Assembly: GCA_001972305.1 (NCBI GenBank)
Contig: BDDD01000268.1
Span: 635,467 to 699,466 of the forward strand
Reading direction: 5' to 3'
DNA from: Cephalotus follicularis
Taxonomy: Eukaryota > Streptophyta > Magnoliopsida > Oxalidales > Cephalotaceae
DNA length: 64,000 nucleotides
The notes beneath the pieces are model-generated. The model made no database searches. It saw only the letters and a list, made by a program, of their open reading frames with translations, and was not told the DNA's origin. Positions 45,537-59,690 of this stretch are shown one piece after another (positions within the stretch are counted from its first letter, which is position 1; every line of letters begins with the position of its first letter). A program made the position numbers and the translations under genes.

Positions 45537-46770
45537 GTGAGTTTCTCGATTTGTATTTTATTTGCTTCCACGTTATGTTTGTTTCTTCACTCTTTACTTT
45601 GATCTCATCATTGTAATTCTTATTCTTTGGAATCGTAAGGGTTTTAGATCTAAGTTAGATTTCTAGTTTGTTAATTTTTTAAATTCTATCAGTATTGCAT
45701 GATTGTTGCACTTGTGATGTGCTACGTTTACTTGTTTTTCTAGGTTTAAGATCATGATTTTATGATTCAAATTAGATTTATATTGTCCTAACGAGACACC
45801 GTAATTAATGGTAAATGTGTTGTATTTCGATTGGGAAGACTAGATCCCTGGTGAGAGGGTGTGGGATTTGGGCAATCTACACTAAAGTGTGTAATAAAAA
45901 ATAAATATCTTTATATTAGTTGACCTGCGTTGACCATACAGTCTCATAGATATTAAAATGGGAAATTTTATTTTGATGCAATAGCTGCATCGTAGAATTG
46001 AATGACGGAAGGTGGTTTGAATGATTTAATGGATTCTATATTAAAACTTAAATGTTTTTTTCCTTCTAATTTTAGACATTGTACTAATATAGTTTATGAG
46101 AGGGGAAATAGTGTAATTGTCGGTGTAAAGAGGCCTGATATGTTGATAATGGCTAATGAGAATTAACCACTATTAGATCCCACTTTGTGCCTCGAAAACT
46201 TTGACATTCTGTTTTTTGTTGTCACCTTTTTTCTTCTGGAAAATCAAATTGTATTTGGAGTTTTGCTTGAAGAGAAGTCTTTTGGAAATATTCCAATGTG
46301 AAACTGCCGAGTGAATTCTTTGATTTCACCAGTTTTGATTATTTTCACCTTTATTCTTCTGGAAAATCAAATTGTATTTGGAGTTTTGCTTAAAGAGAAG
46401 TCATTTGGAAATATTCCAGTGTGAAACTGCTTCGTGAATTCTTTGCTTTCACTGGTTTTTCATACCTATTTTTGTGTGGATTCATATTTGTATTTTTACG
46501 ACCAGCTACTATCTAAATCACGTGCATGTCTGTTTCTTATCTGCCTATGTTCTATGTTAAAAATACAAATATGAATGTGTTTCTTATCTGCCTATGTTCT
46601 ATGTTAAATATGCCGCATCTTTAGTATGACCGATGTTGAGATCAATGAGTTTACTTGTCATGTTATTGATGTTTGTTCATTTCCAGGATAATTAAGAATG
46701 AGATATCATAGAAGGATGATATGAATCATGTTACTGATCTGTTTTGCTATATTTGCATATGCTGTTACAG
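45537..46770 (+). other. Predicted 5'-UTR intron of OST4
   Basis: A donor ACC|GTGAGT at 45536/45537 and an acceptor GCTGTTACAG ending at 46770 frame a 1234-nt intron whose acceptor abuts the ATG. A leader intron ending at the start codon fits such a tiny coding exon. The donor is the best of several possible. Confidence 0.5.
46222..46463 (+). repeat. 123-bp tandem duplication in OST4 leader intron
   Basis: TCACCTTTTTTCTTCTGGAA at 46222 recurs at 46345 and the two copies stay similar for about 120 bp. A second, 48-bp duplication (TTTCTTATCTGCCTATGTTC) lies at about 46531-46607. Confidence 0.85.
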
Positions 46771-46872
46771 ATGATTGACGATCGGGACCTTGGCTATATT
46801 GTCAATTTTCTTGGTATCTTTATTTTTGCCCTGGTGATAGCATATCATTATGTGCTGGCGGACCCTAAATAG
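46771..46872 (+). CDS. OST4: Oligosaccharyltransferase subunit 4 (OST4), short C-terminus
   Basis: The 33-codon frame [20 protein letters not shown] continues to a HYVLADPK end. It is the single-span ER membrane microprotein of the oligosaccharyltransferase that N-glycosylates nascent proteins, where it stabilises the catalytic STT3 subunit. One transmembrane helix spans about residues 9-27, with a short lumenal N-terminus. The stop is TAG right after Lys-33. The next codons read GAA GGC AAT TAA, which matches the EGN tail commonly seen after Tyr in plant OST4. So Tyr appears changed to a stop and four residues are lost. The conserved core is complete, so the gene is probably functional. An acceptor AG abuts the ATG. 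Confidence 0.9.
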   Translation: MIDDRDLGYIVNFLGIFIFALVIAYHYVLADPK

Positions 46873-47576
46873 GAAGGCAATTAAGGATTCTTCAAAAAAT
46901 TTATGTGTCTGCAATGAACTTGTCATGTTACTTTCATAGGCTGAGCTGTAACCTTAATTAATGAATGTCATAGTGTTGCCATACTATTTTCTTAGAAATA
47001 TAAGATACAATTGATCTTTGATCTCGCTTTTATATATCCGTGCTATTGCTTTGGCATTTGAGGGACTTTGACAACCTTAATAAGTGAGTGTGAAACTTGG
47101 TAATACTGTTGAGGCAGCAATTTACTCAGTTTATTATTGGCTCTGTTTACTTGCAATGATGCCGTCGATGTGATGGCGGTGATGGAAGCATGATGTTTTA
47201 GGTTCGCAATTGTCTGGTCTAAGCACTTTTACATCTCATTGGGTGTGAAAATGAGTCAATTTCAAATGGGATGAAACTATGCATAATCTTTTCCCATGAA
47301 TCAAGAATTAGCTTTTTCAATTTGATCTTACAATGGCTATGGTTTTCTCAAATGGAACACAATCCTAGTATTACTGTTGTATTCTTAATTTTTGCTACCA
47401 CTTTCATCAGGAATTTAGGGTACTATTTGGTTGATGCACCTAGATGAAGTGGCCAGTTATACCAATTGCTCTGGTAACACTGGGGAGACTTTCTATATAT
47501 TTTGACACAGTGGTTGGGTATCATAACTCATAAGCAAATCATCTCCTCATTGGTCTTGGAGATGGTTGTGTTAGAC
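46873..47576. other. OST4 3' region and spacer
   Basis: Holds the OST4 3' UTR and the 3' flank of the minus-strand FUSC gene. I see no other gene. Confidence 0.45.
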
Positions 47577-50500
47577 CTATAATTTATCTAGCGCCTTAAT
47601 TTTACCATAAATTTCATACAAGTTAATCTGTCTTGTAGGATTCTCCCATGTGAGTAGTTCTCGTACTTTTTTCTCGATCTTAATTGTTTCTCTTATCAGA
47701 TTACCCATGCAGAAACCTAGGCTACTCAAACAAAGAACCGTTTGGCACTTGAACTTCTCCTCATCTTTGATATCGATAATTCTGTTAGATAATTCCTTCA
47801 AATGTAGAGAAAAGGAAGTCATAATCTCCTTGGCTTCTTCTTCTAGATCCAAATTCCTGAAAAAATCAGCATTTGGTGATTTCCCCAACTCAATATCTTG
47901 AGATACGTTTTTCGTTTGCATCTCCTTTTCAACTTTATCAAGGGACTTAATCGAAACCACCACTTTGAGGCATTTCAACAAATACCCAACTTTTCCCTTG
48001 ACACGCGCAAGATCATCATTTAGGAGTTCTTGTTGCTTCGTCCAATCATTTCCAAACCTTCGTGACATTTGTGAGAGTGATTCACATTCATAAACGATAA
48101 AAGCTAGGATATCCACCATCTTTGACAAAGATCCCAGGAGCTCACGATGACAAGCACCATGGAAAGGATGGAACCAGAAATTAGGCTCCGACTCAGCTTC
48201 TGCAATGAACGTCTCTAATTTATTGACATGGGATTTCAGTCTCCTATGCTTTTCTCTTATTGGCAGACAGTTTGCAGCTGACATATTTTTTCCTTCGACT
48301 CCAAGAACTAAGCCTCCAATGCACTCTTCGAGCACCCCTAAGCATTTTGAAACTTCAGCTTTTGCCAGGCTAGAGGCTCTTGCACGGTGCAAGAGGATCT
48401 CAACTGTGATAAAACAGATTAATCCGATTGTAGCCTCCGTTATTCTCGTGATTGCAAACTCGCTAGGAGTGCCGTAATTTTTCCTACCCAAGATTAGTAA
48501 TGCCCCAATTACTGCTGCAATCCCACCAGATTGGCCGTACATCCTGCTATGCCTTAGGAGACTAGTGAATATGATCCATGGTAGAAGAGGTAAGAACCTT
48601 AAATCCTCAAATCCTTGGAAAATAAAGCAACATAAGATACCATAGACTGATCCCATTGCTGTCCCTTGTGCTCGGCTATTTGCAACTGTAAAAGTCGCTT
48701 GTCGTCTTGTCACGAAGCTAATGGCTATCGTGAGTCCTGACCAGTATCCATTTTTTTTGTTATATATCAAGCCAAATAGCACAGCGAGACCCAAGGAAAG
48801 TGAACACTTGAATGCAAAAACCAAGCTTTCACTACTTAGATTCATCATCAGATTGCTCCAGCCCTTTTTGAACCCAGACTTTTCATGCGGCTGTTCGCGG
48901 GAATCAGATTTCTGTGTAGTCTTTGAAATTGAGTCGGGTTTTCCAGATATTGGGTCATCTTGGAGAAGTGTCATACAGTAAACAACAAAGAAAGCTGGTA
49001 GATCTTCATGGGTTGCGGACATGGCTTTGCGGGTCCAAAGGGACCCATCCAAAAGTTCTTCCTTTATCTCTGGTGCTGTTGTTGAATCGAAGGGAGCAAA
49101 TCGCTTGGCTTGCTCTAGTTTAAGGCCAATTTTAACTTTTGTACTTAGTAAAAAATCTTTAAGCTCCAGTTCAAGCATGCCAGCAGCCAAGGAAGGGAAA
49201 GAAGTTAGTGCAATTTCCATCCCTCTTATTGGTATCTCAATGCCTTCCAGTTTAAGTCCCGGGTCCAAGCGATTTGGCTTTAACAACCTGATCTGTGGTC
49301 TCTCCCATAGCATACCTTCCTATTCACAAGGAAATGACATTCTTTAGCTAATTGTACAAGCAATGCTCAACTGCAGATTGAGACTTGCATCCTATAGGTC
49401 AGAATATATGTCAACTACCTGATTTTTCTTGATGCTTTGAAGATGCTTGGCTCCTGTTTCAGAAATGAGCTTTGATTTAAAGACGAAATCAAGTGCAGTT
49501 GGATTGTCTTGGGCGGTGAAAGCCTTCACTAAGAGATTCAACCTCTCGCTAGCATTTTCAGCATATAATCGGCATGTTTTGCTGACCTGTGTGGTAAAAA
49601 ACATTGTCAATTACCCATTGTCATTAATAATTTTTTATTAGTAACAGTCAATTTAATCCTCATTTGGTACTGTTTTTGAGTTATTAAATTACTCAAAAAC
49701 AATGGCATTTAATGTTTGGTAAAAAACAACTCAATTGAGTTTGGATAAAATTATTTTTATTTTTACCTATAAAAAAACACTTTTCTATCATATACAAATG
49801 TATTGATTGTGAAAGTGTTTTTTACATATCCACATTTTCATGTCTTTAATGTAATAATTTGATACCAAATACATTTTCACTATTTTTATTTACAAAAGTG
49901 TTTTCGGTTGTCGAATTTATCAAACGATTTCAATTTTGTCAAAAGTACTTTCACCCAATATTTTTTGTGAAATAAACAGTAGAACTAAACAGACGCGTAA
50001 CATTAGTAACATGATTTTTTGTTGGACTTGTTTTAGATAAAGAAATCCATATTACTTATGCTCAAATGAGTATTGATGTTTCAAATTTCTTGTTGTGGGA
50101 GAATAACATAATATTTATACTGTTTTAGAAAATAATGGCATGTGACGTACCATTAAGCTGTCACACCACGAAAATAGGTTGACGGTGGATTTACGTGAGT
50201 CAGCTTGGAAACAAACATTGTCCTAAATCCGACTTTATAAATTGGATTAATTCTTCTTGTCTACCAACACGCCAAAAGTTGAAAAGTATCAGTCAAATCC
50301 CTCTCTCTTTAGGAGCAGGAGATGCCGCGATTTGCAGTACACACTACACTCTTTAGGCATAAAGTGCACTATGCCTTGTGCTTAATTGAGAATGGTGAAG
50401 GATAAATCGAAAGTTGATCAATCATAACATTCAGGCTCTTGTTTTTTATACACAATAGCTCTAGTGGGTCCGTTATTCCAAATTACTGTCCATCACTTTG

Positions 50501-51618
50501 CATGGACCAACAGTAAACTGCTATGGACAAAATCTAAGATTTCAAGTCAATTACAGTAATACCTAAGAAGAATGCTCACTAGTTTTGTTACTATTTGTGA
50601 GCAAGAGTTCATCCCTATGTACTCAAAGTTTCTACTAAATTAATACGTTGCTAATCTACCACCCAAATTTTTACTAATTGGTTATCTGTGAATCTTTATT
50701 GAATCTAGACTTTAATTATTAGCTGTATCATGAGTTATATATACCTAAAAATCTCTCTCATATAAATTTTCACTTACGAGAAGATGAGTCTTTCTAATCC
50801 AGTCAAGAACATTAATCATGTGTTGTTAACTGATCTTAAAATTTATACTAGTTGGAAATGATACGTGGTAATTACTATATGATACACCAATCAATGAATC
50901 ATGGGTCAAATTAAAGATTGTTAAACATTTTTAAAAGCTTAAGTTATTGATAATATAATTTACTTAGTTATGACCAAAAGCTCATACTAAAAATGGGAAA
51001 AGAATGATTATGTGTTATTTTAATTTTTTTGAACTCATCAATGCCTGCATAATTTATAGTATTAGTTACCTCGTAGTAGGCTAACCGTGGGAAGGGAAAC
51101 AGCATAGCCAAAACAGAAGCAAAGGCTCCAAGTGCAGTACTACATGCCACATGTAATGGATGCATAACAACTCCAGTTTGTGCCCCATGAATAACTGTAC
51201 CCAAATACACAATCACAATCTGTCCAAAAGCAATCCTCTTAGCCATCAAATGTGTCGACCGCGGCAATGCCACCAGGAACGAGCTAAAGGCCACTGCCGC
51301 TGCGGCTAGGCCGCAATTGAACCTCTCAGGTGTAATCACATATAGGGTTATAATGGAAGGGATGATAACTTGAATGGTAGCATAAAGAGCATGCCAACAA
51401 CCTCTAAGTGTGTCACCAAGTGTAGCATCCGACACAATTAGTATCGTTGTGACATAGGAGAAGGCCGGATAGGCCAATACTTTTCGAAGAGGTTCCGGAC
51501 CAAAGAGGGTGATGCAACACACTATGGTGCATGCTAGTGTGGTCCTTAAAGCTGAGCCTAAACGCATACGCCATAAAGCTTTAATTTGGTCCTTTGTTGT
51601 GGTCGTAGTAGTTGACAT
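47577..51618 (-). CDS. FUSC-family membrane protein, aromatic-acid exporter-like
   Basis: Three exons on the minus strand: 51618-51070, 49586-49419 and 49319-47577, giving 819 residues, close to plant proteins annotated as p-hydroxybenzoic acid efflux pump subunits (At2g28780-like). The ATG at 51618 (MSTTTTTTKDQIKALW) is the first in frame. Exon 1 encodes six hydrophobic segments, for example TTLACTIVCCITLFGP and ACSTALGAFASVLAMLFPF. Exon 2 encodes a soluble linker helix. Exon 3 begins with a soluble part, then a second membrane block (KCSLSLGLAVLFGLIYNKKN, GYWSGLTIAISFVTRRQATF, VYGILCCFIF, GLICFITVEILL) with the FUSC signature around GYW-N6-SFVTRR. A long helical cytosolic tail follows. Two FUSC-like membrane halves, about 12 spans, fit a transporter. 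Substrate and membrane are not known from the sequence. Confidence 0.92.
49650..49985. repeat. MITE-like insertion in FUSC gene intron 1
   Basis: An AT-rich block in the intron is bordered by imperfectly inverted ends (TTTGGTACTGTTTTTGAG at the left; AACAGTAGAACTAAACAG at the right). It has no coding potential. Boundaries and target duplication are unclear. Confidence 0.35.
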
Positions 51619-54600
51619 TTTAGAAGCTAGCTAGGTAGCAAAAAAAAAAAAAGGGTCGTGTTTTGGCAGGCACTGGGTTTGCGTCTTTTTTGTGTGCAAG
51701 TTTGGTTTTGGGAAGAGGCATTTTAACTTTTTAAGAGAGGAGCACATTGGTTTCTTGAGTGGACAAACTCTCTTAAATGTGTAGGTTAAGGACTCACAGA
51801 GTTTCACAGAAAAATTCTATTTAAAACATATGAAGCATAACATATATGTGTTATTTAATTATTAAAAAAAATTCAGTTTTTTTTTATATTTCATTCTACT
51901 AGTTAAATGACACATCATATGTTATGTATTTGTTATGTCTCTTTAGTTAGTAGCATCTGCATGTAAGTGACAGTAAAAAATGTATTATTCCTATATGAGT
52001 TAAATGAGTCAGGATAAATTATTATTTGATGACAAAATTTTCTATTTGTCACTCAATCTTATACTATTCAATATTATTTAATGGAGTGTATTAAGTGAGA
52101 TCTTCAAATTAATGGAGTATGTTTAACGGTGTAAAATAGGATAACAAACTAAAAAATTTATCACTAAATAATAGTATTTTTTACCTCTTCCTAAATTGTT
52201 CAAACACAAAAAGATCCTTTTTTATTTTCCTTAGTATAGTTATACATACACCTGTTGGACCAATATTGCAAAAGCCTTTCTATAATATGTTTGCAAATTA
52301 AGGTCATACATTTTATGAGTTTTAGTAGAGATCGTGATACTAATATAACAGCTGTTGGACCAATATTACAAAAGCCTTTCTATAATATATTGGAAATTAA
52401 GGTCATGATGAGTATTTTATAAAAGCACTATAGGTCTTAAAACCGGAGGGGTCTTGAAGTTGGGACTTGAGTTGTAAGACACTGAATGAAGACGCTTGTC
52501 TTAACTAAATAAAATGCATAGAATTATAAAATTTACAGGATAATAAGTATGAAAAAAAATTAATGAATGTAATTTAAAACTTGAAATAATAAGTAAAACA
52601 ATCGTCAAAATCATGTATAAAAAGCGAAACGATAAACCCACAAAAAATAACTGATTATCCAGGGCTTTTTGTCTTTCATTGCTCTAGATTTGTATATAAC
52701 CACCCAAACTTATATATTAGTTTCTATGTCAAATTGACGTGCCTTTTTAATCATTGGCCATGATTAGTTGATTAAGAATATTGGAAATTGAGTTACTCTA
52801 GTACAAAAACTTGTGTATTATTTTCTATGTCAAGTTGATTTATGACTTTTGCCTCTAAGTCACTATGCTCTCTAGCTTTTGTCCTCTAAACAGAAGGTAT
52901 ATTAAAATTGCCGTTTGCAAATGCTAGTCCCGCACCTGAGGAACAGATTCACAGTATTAGACGATGAAAATGTTTTCGTCATAATATAAATTCTAATAAT
53001 CTAATTTGTAGACAAATAGAATTTAAAGGCGGGGTTTATACGTGACAATAATTCATCATGACTGTTGATAAGAATAAGGAGCAATATAATTACAACAATA
53101 TTATGCTGTGGCAATAATTTCTAAGTTGCCAGGATGCGAATTTGTGCAAGATAAATAGTTTATGTGACGCGGGTAGCTATAATTCATTGTATCATTTATC
53201 AAAGAATTTTCATGATGTGAATGCAAATAATCGTGTAAATAAGAATTATATAACAATAGAACCAGTAATTGATTCAAATAATACTTTAATAATTTAATTA
53301 GTAGATTAATAAGTAAATTGATAAATTAATAAAAAATTAATTTGATCAGTTCGGTACAAACTGTATCACCGATCTAATCAGTACGATTCAGACCTAAATC
53401 AATGAGTCATATTGATTTTAATCGATCTATGTAAAGTCGTAATATGATAAATGATCCTAATTGATTCATTGATTCATCGGTAATCGAGCATAGGATCCGA
53501 TTCTAATAACTATGATTGCAATATAATATTGAATGGTCACCATGGGGCATCAATCATCAATGCATGCTCTATTATTAGGACAGTTGGCAGGAGAAGTGGA
53601 ATTTGTATCACTTCCATTCCACGCTATTTGTGCAAACGTGGAGAAAAGAAACCTAGTACGATAAAGAGATGAACCAAAAAATTTACAAGGTGTTTACTAG
53701 ATTCTTCTGTGGTCCGCACTCAATAGGGGTATATAACCGATCACCATCAGTCATGTCACTGCGAGGACTTACATAGAAGGGTGTTATTGTCACGGTCATT
53801 CGTAATTACTTTCATAACATTTTGAACAAGGCACAAGGCGCTTCCACATGTAATGTAACAAATCCCAAGCCTGAAAATCCATGCAAAACTTATTGTATAA
53901 ACAGCAAAACCTCTTAAACTTGATGCATATGGATTCTGTTCAACTTCCCTTGTAATATTTAATATATTATAGTATTCAATTAATATGGTTGAGCCAATTA
54001 TCCGATGATTACTCTGTATAATTTCATTTCTATCATATTTTTGTCGAACTTGTATGTAGTGTATGTTGAACTCTATTATGAAATTGATAGGCTATGAGGC
54101 TCAGGATAAGGATATTCACTTGAGACTTGAGGCTTGATGAGTCATGAGGCCGTGGGGTCTGATTCTGGAATATACCGGCAGGCATTACAATTCAATAATA
54201 AATGGATATAATACTTATGGTGGATAAGGCACCGTGTGCCTGAGGGTAGGGGGTGCACAAGGTGTGGTAGAGTTTGCATCCTCACTGCCTAAAACTTCAA
54301 TTGGACGTCGCCAGCCATTCATTTTGCAACCTTAGTAAAATTGGATCAACCAAACATGCCAATACCAATTTAAAACAACTCTCATTTATCAAATAATTGA
54401 TTAATTGGTTTTCTAATTAAATTATATGTATTTTTCATGGGTACCAGAAACCCTTTTAGCAATACATGTCATTTGGACATGTGGCTGCAGAGAAATTCAT
54501 GGAGACTAATGCGTAATCGCAAAGATTTGTCATACAATAACAGTTTAAAAGTATTCAAACTGAGACTTTTGTGCCTACAACACAAGTCTCAAATTTGTCC

Positions 54601-57005
54601 TAGTCTCTCTAAATCCCAAATTCGTCCAAGTCTCTCTGAAAATTGACTTAACTTTTATAAGGTGAAAAATGTTAATTACAGTAGTTAAACAATAACAATA
54701 ATTAAATTTTTGTATAATATAAAATAGACTCTTACGTGTAAAAATCTTCGTTACTCTTTATTACTATTGAATATACTGCTTCATAATATAATATTACAAG
54801 GCTCACTTCTTCTGCGTTCCTCTTGTATTTAATGGAAATGAAAATAGCCCAAATGCCTTGTATTTGCATGATTATCATATCAATATTATATATTTATAGA
54901 ATTCTCAATTAGAAAACCAGGGAAATTAACAACATATATATTTGTGGTGGGAGAATTAACATGTGGCCTGACGTTAAAGGTATGTGTCCCATGGTCCCCC
55001 TACCACATACAATGTCGGTGAAGAGGCCACTTCATGTTTCTACTAGTGCAATACTCAGTTTACCTTTGGATTGCATATATTTGTCGTCTGTTATATTTCA
55101 TATCACTCAAAAAAATTATATTCAAAAATTTTATTCGTTAGATGATATAAAATAGAATGATATACTATAAATTGTTATAGCTTCTCACTAAATAAGGGTT
55201 ACCATAGCAAAATGGCAAAAATTACAGGTTGTAACTTGTAGAAAACTGGATCGTTTGTCAGTTTTCAACGAACCAAAAAAGTTGTCACTTGTTAATCTAT
55301 TACCAAGGACAACAACTAATAAACAAAAACTAAAGTAAATGCATTTGTCTATACGTAATGTTATGTTTTTAAAAGACAAAGTACGTATACGGCATTCCTG
55401 AATGACATAGTATAATTTTCAAGCACTACTATAGAATGATTGTCTAGCCGGCGCCGCCTTATTCTATTTCTTTCTCTAAATTAGAGCGAGCATTAGAGCA
55501 ATGGAGAATTTCTTGTCTAAATCAGATAAAAATCTCTAAAATCGAGTCAGAAGGGTATACAATCCGATAGCAAAGAAAACGATAGAGAAATGTAACGGCT
55601 GACTTACGGAATGGAGGAGGCTAATAAACACAATCTCAAGGGTTACTTTCTAGCTCCAATGAGAGTAGTGACTAGCGTTATAAGCCCCTGAAAGAATATA
55701 GCGAGAAAGCAAGTTGGCTTGCAGATTTTGACAGACCTGTCTAACAATGTTATACAACATAGTTGTATGTATGGTTTGTTATTATGTCACAAATCTGAAT
55801 AGTTTTTTTTGTTATTGTCTTTTTATGAGTACTAATTAGTTTATGTGGTCCGCTATAGAAATTCTATTGAGCTATGTTAGAGATAATCTTAATTAGATAC
55901 CAATTATCCTATTATCTCTCAAATCAGAGGTATGCTCAAATCTATGTGATTTAATACGATCATATGAGATAACGAAGTTTTGGACAATAATATTTTCACG
56001 TGGTTATCTTTTTAGTACAAACTCAATAATAATTTCTATATTGTAGTATCATTTGTGATAGATTATTTTTCAGTTTATTATTATTGTGATTGTAATTCAA
56101 TCGTTTTGTATAGATCGCTAACTATTACAATATTGATAATTAATTTATTGTCTTTTTTTGTCTCTGTTATCACTCTTTTTATTGTCTTTTCTTTCTCTGT
56201 TATCACTGTTTTTTCTTCGTGTCATGTGAGATTCAAGGTTTCCACAAATCTCTCTCTAATCAAAATTAGATTATTTGTTTAATGGTTTTAATAATTCAGT
56301 GCATCGGATAGGGGTTTGAATAAACTATTTTGGACTATAAAAACTAGAAGTAAAGAAGTTGTAACAGACACATCCTTAGAAAACAACGATTTCCATATCC
56401 GATGACCTAACTATTAAAGCACATGACATCATTAGAATGCTTGAGATCAGTTTCTGCATTACATGCAGGCTCCTACATGTGGGCAGATACAAAACATGGT
56501 GCAATGGTGGGGCAGACTGCTCGAAGGGATAGTGTCACCTCCAAGTAAAGGGGATACAATTTCATCCACAAATATATTTATATAGACAACAATAAAACCA
56601 ATAAAATTTGATTAATGTGTGGTAGTGTATAGTTATTGCCACGACGGAAACCTCATTTGCCACTACTTTTTACACTGTGAAAATAATTATGATTTTTTTT
56701 TTTATATCCTTCAATACTCAATAGCTACTAGTTAACTTACCTGCACTTCATATCAGATTAACAAGAGGTTGTAAAAACAACACGAAAATATATATATAAT
56801 AAGAGAATTTTTTGTGTATAAATAGTGTAAAATTAACTATCGTATAAAATTATTAATTAAAAATTTTCGTTGATATAATCTCATTTACTTATCAGAATAA
56901 TTTATAAAAAAATCGAAATAAAAAAATAGATAAAATATATATCAATCATATATTTACATAATATATATCATTATACACACACGATTATACAAAAAAAAAA
57001 AAGGT
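51619..57005. other. Gene desert, about 5.4 kb
   Basis: I find no gene or RNA. A diverged direct duplication lies at about 52252-52345 and 52352-52420 (CTGTTGGACCAATATT and AAAAGCCTTTCTATAATAT in both). Open frames are short, AT-driven and without motifs. Confidence 0.5.
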
Positions 57006-57008
57006 TAA

Positions 57009-57444
57009 GGCTCCGTTTGTTTTACGGTTCATTTTTCAATGTTTGTTAAGTTTTGGAAAATAAGTCAAGGAAAACATTTTCTAGTCAACAAAAAAATTAT
57101 AATGAAAACATTGGAAAATGTTTTCCCTAAAAATAAAAGGGAAAACATTTTCCCTATTCTTCACTCTCAACATTAACACTCTTGTTCTCCTCTCTCACTC
57201 TCTCATTCGATATCATGTTTTTAATTTTGTAAAATATATTTATTATATTTTTTAGTATTCATATCTTAATAGAAAAAAAATGATTTTATAAACAAAGGAA
57301 AATATTTTCCAGAGTGTATTCCAAATAATGAAAATATTTTCTGGATTGTACACCAAACACAAGAAAATAAAAAAAATTCAAGAAAAAATTTTCCAATGAA
57401 AAATTTTTCCTCCGGAAGATATTTTTCGTGAAACAAACGGAGCC
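57009..57444. repeat. MITE, family A, copy 2 (well preserved)
   Basis: This 436-bp element has good terminal inverted repeats (GGCTCCGTTTGTTT at the left; AAACAAACGGAGCC at the right) and TAA on both sides (57006-57008 and 57445-57447). It is homologous to 544-999. Size, ends and 3-bp TAA suggest a PIF/Harbinger-type MITE, although copy 1 is flanked by ATA. Confidence 0.82.
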
Positions 57445-57447
57445 TAA

Positions 57448-59690
57448 ATCCATATTTATTTTCCGAACTTTTGTATCTGTGTTAAACTTCCCTGCAAACT
57501 TTATTTTGTGTCTTGTTACCTCTTATACTAATTATCGTTCATCAAAATTATCCCAAATCATTTTCCATTAGAAGCTACAGTTAAATGCTTAATGAGTAAG
57601 TTAGGCCCTTTAAGTATTGCATCAACCAAAAATTGGGCTAAATTGCTTGGCCCAACTCGCAAACCCAAAACCCAATCACAAACACATATTTTCCGGTCCT
57701 AATTGATCAAAATCCTTTTTTATATATATATATAAATAAAATTCACAAGCCCATATATCCCAAATCCCTAATTTAGGGTTTGATGGCTTAGGGAAATCTT
57801 TGATGGGTCAACCCGTTTGTGGTTACCATCATCATCACCCAGCCACCATTTCACTATCTGTATGAAATCCCTTCATTTCATCATTGGATAAAGGTAAGTA
57901 TCCACCAATCCATTTTCGGGGTTTCCAAAATGCCCACCAACACCACCATCAGCCACCAAGTCCCCATCTCGATCCACTAATGACATTGTTGAAGCCTGTC
58001 CTGATCCTACCCTCGAGGTCATATATGTCAATGCATTGTTGAAAGTCAATCTCCTAAGAAATAATAGTCAATTACCAAATGAACATACGTGTTTTTTTTC
58101 ATTGTAATTAAGGAAAAGAAAATTATAGACAATAACTTCGTCTCGGTTTTTTTTTTTTTTTTTTGAAATTGACATAACCAGGTCTCATTTGTTAAACATC
58201 AATGATGTTTTCCTAAAATCAACTATGATGTTTTAAAAATAGCAAGTAAATCTTGATCACGGTTTTTTTCAAAAAATTTCTTTCAATACTAGGTTGGTGT
58301 CTAGAATTAAACACTCAAGATGGTCATTGATCCCTTTGTGACTACTCTCTTGATTGAACTATGTTTTTGTAACTTATGTGGCCCATCTTCATCTACTTTG
58401 TGGTTGCTGGAAAGAATTGTCTCGTGAATTTCTTATAAGAGACATTTATCGGATCTTATAATGAGAACAATAGATCTTTCTCAATAAATTCCATCGCTCT
58501 TCATTCTTAGAACATTTTTTTTTAAAGTTTGAATTTATTCATTTAGAATTTAGACTCTTTTAATTCATTAGAGTATTCAATGTAGCTTTTGAAGTTTGAA
58601 CAAACAAGTGGATGTTCAAGAGCCCAATATTATACAAGTGGGCAATCATAAGCCCATGGACAGCTACGATCCATTCGTGGCCCATTAGCTGGTAAGACTT
58701 ACCAACGTGTGCCACCACAACGAGCTGCCCTTTGAAGGAGTTCTCATAATAACATAATACTAGTGTACGAGTATTCATGTATTCATGGAATAATGCTATA
58801 GATAATAATTAAAAATTAATAATTGATAATAATTATTAAGATTATGACATATCATATATTTTAATCTAATTTAATGATGATTTTATCCAGTTTCATTCTT
58901 TTTGTTATGACACATCAATAGATGTTATGATTTTTAATCACTGTCCATGGGATTACTCGCATTCATGTATTAAGATGAAAGTTTAAATGAAAAAAAGATA
59001 TGAAATAATACTTAATATCCATAACAAGAAAAATATTAGCATATTCTCCGATTGTCCACACTTGTTTCAAACATTTACATATTATACCAGTGAATTTTCA
59101 TTCAAAACTAAACTTGCAAACAAAGAATCAACTATTTCTAACGTTTGAAATAGATATAAAAGGGGCATTTTGAATTTGTCCGGGTGAACTAAATTTTTAC
59201 CGTTTAATCATTCTTTTGAAAAGAAACGCTCTAATTCACTTTCTGTTAGTAATTTTAAGGGAAAAATTCAACCCAGTGTAGTACTGAACATAATATTTAC
59301 AAAAAGATTTACACGACACAAAAATATAGATTTAGGGACTATTTGTTTGCTCTTATTGGACATCTTAATCTGGATGGACCAGATTTTGACCCAATAAGAA
59401 CGTTTGTTTACTCATTAAAATTAAGTATTAATATATCTTAATACTACTTATTGGTTAAGACTTCATTCTTTCTCTTATTCTGTTAAATAACATCTTAATA
59501 GAATTTTTGGACAAAATTATCCTCATTCATTTTTAAAAATCCAATTTTATCCTCTTTTATATTTCTTTTCTTCTGTATCTTACAACATCAATGATTTTTT
59601 TTCTTCCTCTATTTTTTTCATCTCTCTAACAATCTACAAGATATCTTATAATATTTCTTAAAATCTTGTATTTGTTATACATATGACTAC
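57448..59690. other. Gene-free stretch with family C repeat and a possible orphan exon
   Basis: No complete gene is visible. At 59333-59535 lies the forward copy of family C (GGACTATTTGTTTGCTCTTA...), the partner of 44790-44993. At about 57920-58016 a Ser/Pro/Thr-rich open segment ends at a donor-like GAG|GTCATA and might be an orphan exon, but it has no downstream partner. Confidence 0.45.
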
